From assembly GCA_037903475.1 (NCBI GenBank), contig JBAJFG010000297.1, forward strand, positions 1,798,001-1,862,000: DNA of 64,000 nucleotides, given 5' to 3'. Position 1 is the first letter of the stretch; each line of letters starts with the position of its first letter. A program made the translations under genes and the position numbers. The notes beneath the pieces were generated by a model. The model was not told where the DNA came from. It saw only the letters and a list, made by a program, of their open reading frames with translations, and ran no database searches. The stretch is from Ancylostoma caninum (taxonomy: Eukaryota > Nematoda > Chromadorea > Rhabditida > Ancylostomatidae). Shown piece after piece: positions 56,501-64,000 of the stretch.

Positions 56501-57160
56501 CAACTCGTTCGTTGGTGTACTGAAGAGGACCCATTGAGTAACACCAGAAAAATGAGGATTTCTTCTTTTGGTTTTGACAAAAGTTTAGTGGACAGCGCTC
56601 TTACAAAAATGAGCTAGGTTTGCCTCTCAGGGCAGACACGCTGCTTTTCGCTACTACATATACGTCTAGTCTATTTCTGGCAGCGACAAAAGGATGCAGC
56701 CGATAGAGACCTTTTCTGTTTTTTGCATTGGACTCAGCTTACGGAATAACCTTAACCCCCCCCCTTTTTCGTTGTCCTGGTTTTCCTCTTGATGTTCCTA
56801 CTCTATTTACCGGGTATAGGTCTTAGGGCGCGATTCTATGGCTGCCGTAATAGACAGACTGAATCTGGGTGCTCTCCGATCCTCTGGTGGTGGGAGCGCG
56901 CTCAGATCCTGTCTGACTATAGTGCCATCCGAAGAACCGCGCCATACGACGCCGCCCGAATTTGCCGATTTTCTCTACGTTTCAAATCTACATATACGAC
57001 CACTAACACTAAATTTTGTGAACAATCTGACGATAAAGAACTCTGTTTTTCGTCCTCCTGTCGGCTCAGAAGCTACTCCAAAAAAGCGATTGGACACACC
57101 TGATTTCTCAGGGTATCCTCCTCTACATCATCCCGCTTGCTGTTTTCAGCTAGGTATAGT
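53600..57160. other. no recognised gene; weak ORFs
   Basis: A minus-strand ORF at 54040-54252 (SGWRWSLSGIHHALDIHSRK) and plus-strand ORFs at 56315-56617 and 56838-57170 are protein-like in composition but unplaced. The last contains SSGGGSALRSCLTIVPSEEP and is crossed by a TGTTTTCAG acceptor near 57150. No family could be assigned. Confidence 0.3.
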
Positions 57161-57358
57161 TGAAGTATAGTTATGAAACGCAGTACAGTGTTTGGGAAAG
57201 GTGTGAACCATGTGGACCTACATCACTTTTTCCGCTGCATCTGTGAAAAATATCGGGATCTTACGCATCTTTTTCTTCAAACCTCTTACATGGTTTTATC
57301 ATTAGTCGGATGTCACCCTGCACATTCACTAGCGTTAACATAGCATTTCCAAACTTAA

Positions 57359-58568
57359 AGACAGCACTCACGATAAAAAGAAAAGAAACTTCATCGATTT
57401 TTTCCATAAAATTCTACTCTGGAGACTGCTCTTGTGCCCATAGTAGAGGAAAGACTATTAAAGGCAGCACCCACGATAATCTTCACCTTCGAACTTTTGA
57501 GAGTTTTCGAACCTCGGGCATTGTCCCGACAACTCTGTGATGGAAATGCTGTCAGAAACCCCGCATTTCATGAGATATCACAAGTATAACATCAGTTCAA
57601 CAGTTCGAACCTAGCCCGCTGGTACGAGTTGACCTGCTGTGCAGAGATAGCCGTGGGGCGATGTTGGAACGAATCAGCTGTTTTCACATACAATCGCTCA
57701 GTTTTTCTTTGAAAAAAATTGTTTCGCGGACTTTTCCGTACCATTCTTACACTACTATGACTGCAGCTGTCTGTTTGCATTCTAATCTTACTTTTCACCA
57801 GCTGTTTTCCATTTTCACTTTTCATAACATCCATTTATTCCTATTTCGTGTGTTTGTACTATTTCTTTTCCATTCTTTCCCATATATACTCGTTTTTTCT
57901 TCACCAGTAAGTTTGTGCAGCCCACACTTCATTTTCTTCTGATCTCTGCTCTCTTCTGACTTGAATACGCTGCAAAACCACGAAAATATCCAAATCCGTT
58001 GAGGAAATACGTGGCGATCAAGTCAGTGCTATCGACTTTTTGCCCTACCCCATGCCTGACAACTCGACCGTTTTGTTCAATCGCAGCAAATTCAAAGTAT
58101 CCGAAAGTTGTTTTCCTGTGACTTTCAAGTGGAATCGACCCTCATATTCGTGTTCTTCATGGTCGAAAACCCAAGGTTATCTTGAAATCTTGGAGTTGAA
58201 AATTTCCGTGGGTGCTGCCTTTAAAAAAGGCTACGTTTGCGAGAAATACTATGTTGTACTTCGCCAACATATGTTCATTCGTACGAGATTTATCGCCTGA
58301 GATGGGTGCGGCCACCGAGGTGTGGGAAGGATCACCACTATAGGAAAATCCTGATCGATCCCGTATCAGCTGAAAAACACAGCCGCACACGATCAGAGAG
58401 AATAGGACGAGGTTGGGCGTGGTGGGTAAATTTGTACATGCGTACGAGTTTTATTACTCAAATAACTGCACGATTCGTAGCGATTCCTTTTGCAGTTACA
58501 TTCCAATTAATGGCACCTCTGAAATAAGCACAAATGCGAGAAAATTTTTTTCAGCGTGAGTGCTGCCT
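57359..58568. mobile_element. TTAA-flanked MITE, 448-bp family, copy B, split by an insertion
   Basis: Bounded by TTAA (57355-57358 and 58569-58572), with ends AGACAGCACTCACG and GTGAGTGCTGCCT. It is interrupted at 57458-58224 by the inner element. Removing the inner element and one TTAA leaves 447 bp, against 448 bp for copy A at 1239-1686, and the sequence across the junction aligns without a gap. Confidence 0.9.
57462..58220. mobile_element. TTAA element nested inside another TTAA element
   Basis: A 759-bp element starting AGGCAGCACCCACG and ending CCGTGGGTGCTGCCT, flanked by TTAA (57458-57461 and 58221-58224). It is inserted in the 448-bp family member at 57359-58568. Its interior matches none of the other family interiors. 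It contains a pyrimidine-rich stretch (57780-57950) and a short open segment (AIDFLPYPMPDNSTVLFNRS, near 58030-58080) of unknown origin. Confidence 0.9.
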
Positions 58569-58572
58569 TTAA

Positions 58573-59332
58573 ATCTCAAGGACCACTTGTGAGAAGTAAA
58601 TAGTCGAGAACACATTTGATATCACACTACATATAACTATTGAAATCACCAAATTGCTATATTACTCTTGGAAAACCGGCTTCTGTCACTTTTATGATCT
58701 CAAAAGCAACACAGTTCCTTTGTGCGTTACGAGAGAAGAATTACTGTTTATTTATGGTAACCCTTCTTAGATTTTCACATGCTTCTGTAACGGCGGATAA
58801 TCTGGGTAGCTTTCTTCAAGTTGTGCCACATTCCTATCAGTCGTTATTACTCTCTATTTATGATTTCTTTACCTCAAGTTGCCTCCAGTCAATCAACAAT
58901 CGCACCATATGATTCTTTGAATCTTGAGATTATTTGAATATAGCCAACAAGGGTATAATACTCCATCAGTTCGGTTACTCAGAGCAAGTTGTAAGTTGTT
59001 TTGTACAGTTCGCAAGGCTGATTTTTTCAAAAATCGAGTATCTACTCTGTGCGACGAGTTATGCATGCCAATTTTTCGCGCTCATGTATCAGTTGTTAAC
59101 ATGAGTCCTTGTGTTTTTTTGTATGCAATTTCTTCACCCATTTGTAATCTTTTAAGTATACATCATACACGATCAGAAGCACTATTCTTGCTCTACAAGA
59201 ATATTGTAAACATTTTAACCGCAGTTTGCTTGAGTTTTAAGCCTGCGAAATGGAGCAATGAATGAACGAAAGCCAAACCGACAGCTACCTATTTATTTAT
59301 TTATTTGCTCATTTATTTATTTATTTATTTAC

Positions 59333-59391
<59 letters not shown>

Positions 59392-61600
59392 TATGCACAT
59401 ATATGCACACTAGGGTGTGCCAAGCCACGTGCAGATAAAAAAATAATTAAGGAAGAAGAGAATGACTGCTTAATTCAAACAAAAAAGCTCAAACGTTGCA
59501 TTAAATAAGCTGGAAGTAAATAAATTCTGCTAAAAGAATCCAATTGCAAGGCTGTAGTCATCTCACCTCATGATAAGCACTGCCTAACTGGCTCTCCACC
59601 AGTTCCACTGATGATGTTCTTCCACGTTTATATTTTACATAGCTTACATCATCAAAGAGCATCGGATGTTTTCTGGTTCCTATTGAATACAAAGATGAAA
59701 TTGTGTTTTTCCTCGAGTTGACGTTCTTCTTCTCAAGCCTAAATTCGATTGTTCTGTGAAACCACATGACGATAAAATTGTAGAGGAACGAAAGCGCTTC
59801 CAGAGGGTATAGAGCACGTTAGCGAAAAACGGCAATGGGACTGGAAACAATTGCAACTGAGAAAAGCGCAAGGACTTACATACGTATGGTAACAACCAAT
59901 ACATGCTCAAGCATTTGTGGGCATAGGTGGGTCCGCATTGAAGGGGTAGATCTTTCTACTCTAGAGAAGTAGTTGTTGTTTCAATACCTCTCCAAAGATT
60001 AGAGGGGATGGTGGAAACCTGAGTTTTTTTTCTTCATAATATCCATCACCTAAAAGTCCTAGGTAGATGTAGAGAGCGTGGATGATGGTGTAGAGGCAAG
60101 TCGTTTGCTCATCAGGTGAACTCTCTATTTCGAATCCTTGGTTAGATCGCACTTTTGCATCTTTCGTTTATTGCTTTCGAAAGGACCTCCCGAGACCGAT
60201 TCACACATGTCTCCTGTTCATAATTAGATTTCCTGAAAGGTTGGAATCAACTGGAGAACATTCATTACAGCGATGTTTAGGAATGGTTACGATACTGGAG
60301 TGTTTACGTGTCTACGTAAGTGCGTGATTACCATATTTTAATAATTCATGCGCATAAAACGATGCCAGAATGGTACAAGGTAATTAGGCCATAGATGTTT
60401 CTGGTGATAACAGCAGTGAACGGAGAAGAGGTAACTACAGTCGATATGCTCCCAACATGGAACCAAGTCCATTAGTCAATTCAGCCTGGTGGCAAATTTC
60501 CCACTTTTCTCGCCAACTGTTGGTATACAGTTAAATATCATGAAGTGCATCCGAGTGAATTCTTTGAAGTACATGTTCAGAAGCGAATGAAAACGCGAAA
60601 ATCCCAGATCATGATAAGGTATTCTATTCTATTTTCTATTCTACATTTAGCGACGAAGTACACGATCAGGCGGCGCCTCGATTTTCATACATTCTTTCAT
60701 TAGATTCTATGCCCATATCATTTTCCTCTTTTTCCTCACTAAAGGCTAGTTCTATAAAGATACGTAGTGCTTCTTCTTGAAGAAAAAAATTGATCTAAGC
60801 AAGTGGGTAGCTATTCAGAACATTTTTAAGTGAAAAATAAGTGAACCAGAAACCTGTCTGCAGCACATTCTGAAGGGCTACCTTCGGTAAGCTCGAACGG
60901 GCTCGCGAAAGCGGAGCCCAACCCGTATACAAGTTATTCTTTCTGCGCACGCTCACGTGTTGCTTAGAATTCTGGTATGAAATTGTTAGATTTTTCTAGT
61001 GTGATCTCATTCCCTGAGGCAGAAACGATGCTTTTCAAAGAAGTGGTCCCTCACAGCCAAAATATGTATCAACCTGTCGAATTATCGTGTATTAGGTGCT
61101 TGGGCGCCGTTTCCTGCAGAAGTATAAAGCCATTGAAGGCTTATCTCCCCATGACATGGAACAAAGTCGATCCAGATTAGTTGCTCCGCATCGACAATGC
61201 ACTCTTTCCACGTCTTCATAGATGCTTTCTGAAGAAATGAGCCACCTCGAAGTAATAGTGAATTTTTTTTGTGTTCACCAAGAAAGAGCAACATTTTATG
61301 TTTGCATTTATCGGTTTTCCGTGTGTTTCCTCTTCTACAGACACGCTATAGACACGTTTCATTACATCAACGCTGTTTAAACACCATGTACATATCCAGG
61401 GCTTGTTCATTTTCTTCTTTATTTTGCGAAGACTTTGCAATTTTCTCAACCTCTTATTTCCAATATTTGACTATTCTCTCTCCACAACAGTTCTGTCCAG
61501 GGCAATGACATAGTAATATTAGGGCTGTGAGCTTCGCTGCGTGCTCACGCTCCACTGTTCGCGGTCTGCCATGGTCAGCAGTTTGGGGTAACTATGAGGT
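58573..61600. other. no recognised gene
   Basis: Apart from the microsatellite at 59290-59391, this region shows only short ORFs without domain patterns (for example 58924-59265, 60977-61180). No transposon termini were seen. Confidence 0.45.
59290..59391. repeat. (ATTT)n microsatellite, retroposon tail
   Basis: About 25 ATTT units with two interruptions, followed by 'atatgcacacta' and 'gggtgtgcca'. This is the same tail-and-flank arrangement as 52804-52864. The ORF of repeated I, Y, L and F across it is a translation of the microsatellite. Confidence 0.9.
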
Positions 61601-61632
61601 CCTCCTCATGATTTTATCTCGAATCAAGAAAA

Positions 61633-62154
61633 ATGTTCCCACATGAATCACGCAAAGATAAATGTGCCCTTTTTAGTTCCATTAGCAAATCCAAGACCTG
61701 CTCGGATGATGACAAAAACATTTTCATTGTTGATCAAGTGATAAAAAGGCATAAAAACTCAGTCACCAGTTTCTTCCACAAGAAAATTTACTCTGCTTCT
61801 TCCATAAATGTTGGGTTGATGCAAGAGTTCCGTCGTTTTTTTTTTCTCGTCCGCCTTTTTTTCCAGATTTACCGAACTACATCTTTGACAAGTGACATAA
61901 ATTCAATGATTACTAGAGAACATTACTTGTTTTACGAGACGTCCTTGGCGCTCTATGTTAAGAGCACGAGAAGCTCTGAAGCGGAAAAGTCGGAGACTGC
62001 CATTTTTGAATCGGCATGTTTAGCGATTATTTCTTTGGTAACAAGGGCTTCTGAAGGAGCGAAAGGTGGCACTCACACCTTAAAATTCGTTAGGAATGAA
62101 GTGGGTGGTGAACCGTTTGCCATCAAATTTATTGGAATTCAGGGCAGGTCCTAA
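61633..62154 (+). CDS. 173-codon ORF, unknown (low confidence)
   Basis: The longest plus-strand ORF not assigned to a repeat. It starts MFPHESRKDKCALFSSISK and contains ITREHYLFYETSLALYVK and SACLAIISLVTRASEGAKGG. There is a run of F and R in the middle (RRFFFLVRLFFQI) that comes from a T-rich tract. I recognise no family. A single-exon ORF of this length is uncommon but possible by chance in this window. Confidence 0.2.
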   Translation: MFPHESRKDKCALFSSISKSKTCSDDDKNIFIVDQVIKRHKNSVTSFFHKKIYSASSINVGLMQEFRRFFFLVRLFFQIYRTTSLTSDINSMITREHYLFYETSLALYVKSTRSSEAEKSETAIFESACLAIISLVTRASEGAKGGTHTLKFVRNEVGGEPFAIKFIGIQGRS

Positions 62155-62536
62155 ACGTGAATTTTGGCCAATTTTGGCCGCGCAGAATTTGAGTCTTATG
62201 CATCTTCAGCTTTTCTCTCTGAGCATCCTCGACTTTTTAGACCAAATAACAGCTAGAGGTGAGGTTCAATATATGCATTGGATCATCCAGCAAGTATAAC
62301 AGAAAAAGCAAAGAAAGTGTTCCAACAGATGTTTGTATGCGTTTCTCTAAAACGAAAGGAGATAAGCCATAGCTCAATATCATCAGTGACCTCAACAATA
62401 AATGCGAGGAAGGTGTTTCGACCTGAATTGGTTTTGGTCTCATTGGAAAATCACGCGAAAAACGGAAAAGTAAAGATGCGGCGACTGTGAGTTTCCGAGT
62501 ATTTCCTGCCCCTTAACTGTAGTGGACAACCATTGA

Positions 62537-63294
62537 AGGCAGCACCCACGGAAATTTTCGTCTGAAAGATTTCAGCATATTCTGGTGGTATCGGGGCTGC
62601 TTAACACCTTCATAATGCTGGAACGTTCCAATAGCACCAAAACGTTGTTTTCGGAAGCTCTTTGTTCGTTAATATGCAACGGGTGTGGTCGAGTTGCATG
62701 GGCTGTAGAGTGATGACCGAGATCAAAATATCTATAGAGCCGCCCTTTTACCGAATGGATTTTCGCACAACCACTATTTTTTTTCTGAAATACAGCCTTT
62801 CCACACTGTATCAGAAGAAGTAACCATTGGAAAATGTATATCAGCCAAGAAAGGTGTCGCTTGGAAACCAAAACCTCATGGAATTCCACAATGGAGGAAG
62901 AATAATTTGAAATTGAAATTTTGACAAAAACGAGATGCAACAGTGGTCAAAGAGGTACAGACACCGTGCAGTGCTGATGGACGAAGGTCACTGGTTACGA
63001 AATCAACAAAAAATCACAGAAAGACCAGCAAAAAGACCTACAGTGGAACAAATTGCGGCGAATCTCACGAGGATTGTAGCAAAACAGCTAATTTTGCTGC
63101 GCTGGCGCAACAAAAGAAATGCGCGACACACGCGGTAACTCGTCCAAAGTTATCGCCATCACAAATAACTACTAGTTAAACAGTTGAACGCAGGCCGTCT
63201 CCGCTGCTCACCTTGTACGAAAACTATCCGGGTTGTGGTAAATTTTATTGAAAAGTCAAAATCTGAGAGGCAAAAGTTTCCGTGGGTGCTGCCT
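62537..63294. mobile_element. TTAA-type element, 758 bp
   Basis: Starts AGGCAGCACCCACGG and ends CCGTGGGTGCTGCCT. The right flank is TTAA (63295-63298) and the left flank TTGA (62533-62536). The interior does not match the 759-bp nested element despite the similar length, nor the 410- and 448-bp families. Overlapping basic ORFs at 62935-63179 have no recognised domain. Confidence 0.85.
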
Positions 63295-63298
63295 TTAA

Positions 63299-64000
63299 AC
63301 GTGCAGCAAAGAAGAGCTGGACTTGCTCTACAAGACGATTACCATAACTAGTTCTTACGCGACATCTGGGGAAATTTTAAGAGTTTTGGAATAAAATGAC
63401 AAAACTTTTGCACCAGCCTGATAGTTGCCTCACATCCGATATTATCTTCAGTGGTAGCTAACCTGAGGCATTCGCTGGGGTTTCGAATACGGCCAGAACC
63501 TTAAATATCTGTAATTGATGGTGAAAAGGTAAGGATATACAACCTCAAGGTAAGGATATACAACCCAATCCGGCTCAAAGGTCTTCGCTCCACTATAGTT
63601 CGGGAGCGAAGTGGAGGGGTATCATGAACAACGCTTCGTTAAATCACAACTGAGACTCTTGTGAGCACATTTTACAGAAATATCCGACAAATAGTATTAA
63701 AAACTGAGCGATCTCATTAATGAATCATTACCATTAATGAACAAGACAGATCGTTGTATAATATTACCAATAATGTTCAACGCATTATAATATTCACGAG
63801 ATTCACTTGTTTTACGTTCAGATTTGTCCTTACGGCGAACAGACACAGCTGTTGAAGCGTTCTTCAATGGAAGCTGGTGGACAGATTCTGTAAACCAAGG
63901 TACTTGCCCTAGTAGAGAAGCGATGGTTCCTGGTTGTACCCACTTTAATTCAATGTAAACTCAAATAACTGTTGATATTTCCTCGTAAAGTGCACAACGA
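63299..64000. other. no recognisable gene
   Basis: Short direct repeat 'aaggtaaggatatacaacc' at about 63526-63563. Nothing else identified up to the end of the window. Confidence 0.5.

Noticed and set aside
59305..59508. ORF of repeated leucine, isoleucine, phenylalanine and tyrosine
   Set aside because: It is the (ATTT)n microsatellite in translation, not a membrane protein.

Overview
The window looks like a piece of a nematode nuclear genome, most likely a strongylid (hookworm-like, clade V) parasite. The evidence is indirect: short introns with GTAAGT-type donors and TTTTCAG-type acceptors, low gene density, mostly decayed ORFs, and a typical nematode mix of mariner, Tc1, PIF/Harbinger, Helitron-like, CR1-like LINE and Penelope sequences. 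I see no bacterial operons, rRNA, convincing tRNA or CRISPR array.

Layout. 0-5 kb: a GC-rich dispersed repeat, a TTAA-flanked MITE, two candidate minus-strand exons, and a broken DDE transposase (3.44-4.56 kb). 6.6-12.5 kb: two copies of a Helitron-like family (the second carrying a 60-bp minisatellite), a 554-bp foldback, the second GC-rich repeat copy, and a cluster of well-spliced exons of an unknown gene (9.98-10.76 kb). 12.5-16.6 kb: a nearly complete but frameshifted CR1-like LINE on the minus strand, split by a 211-bp terminal-inverted-repeat element with a 9-bp target duplication. 17.4-19.1 kb: two minus-strand multi-exon gene models, one resembling the transposase-associated DUF4218 region. 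19.9-22.6 kb: palindromic GAATATTC-rich arrays, a mariner fossil and a Tc1 fossil. 24.2-25.5 kb: a complete, apparently intact mariner. 27.6-32.5 kb: Harbinger, mariner and LINE remnants. 32.5-34 kb: candidate exons of an unknown gene with a partial tandem duplication. 34.4-35.4 kb: a third Helitron-like copy. 40.6-42.8 kb: a Penelope GIY-YIG fragment, another TTAA MITE and a LINE RT fragment. 45.2-47.3 kb: a diverged, possibly copine-like gene fragment. 48-49 kb: degenerate tandem repeats. 50-63 kb: more TTAA MITEs, including one nested inside another, and simple-repeat tracts.

The window is mainly a record of layered transposition. The best-supported items are the intact mariner, the TTAA family whose members share ends but not interiors, the nested TTAA insertion with a length-matched empty site, and the 9-bp-TSD element inside the LINE. 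No host gene could be named with confidence. Several exon chains are supported by splice signals and, for part of each chain, by matching phase, but at least one junction in each remains unresolved.
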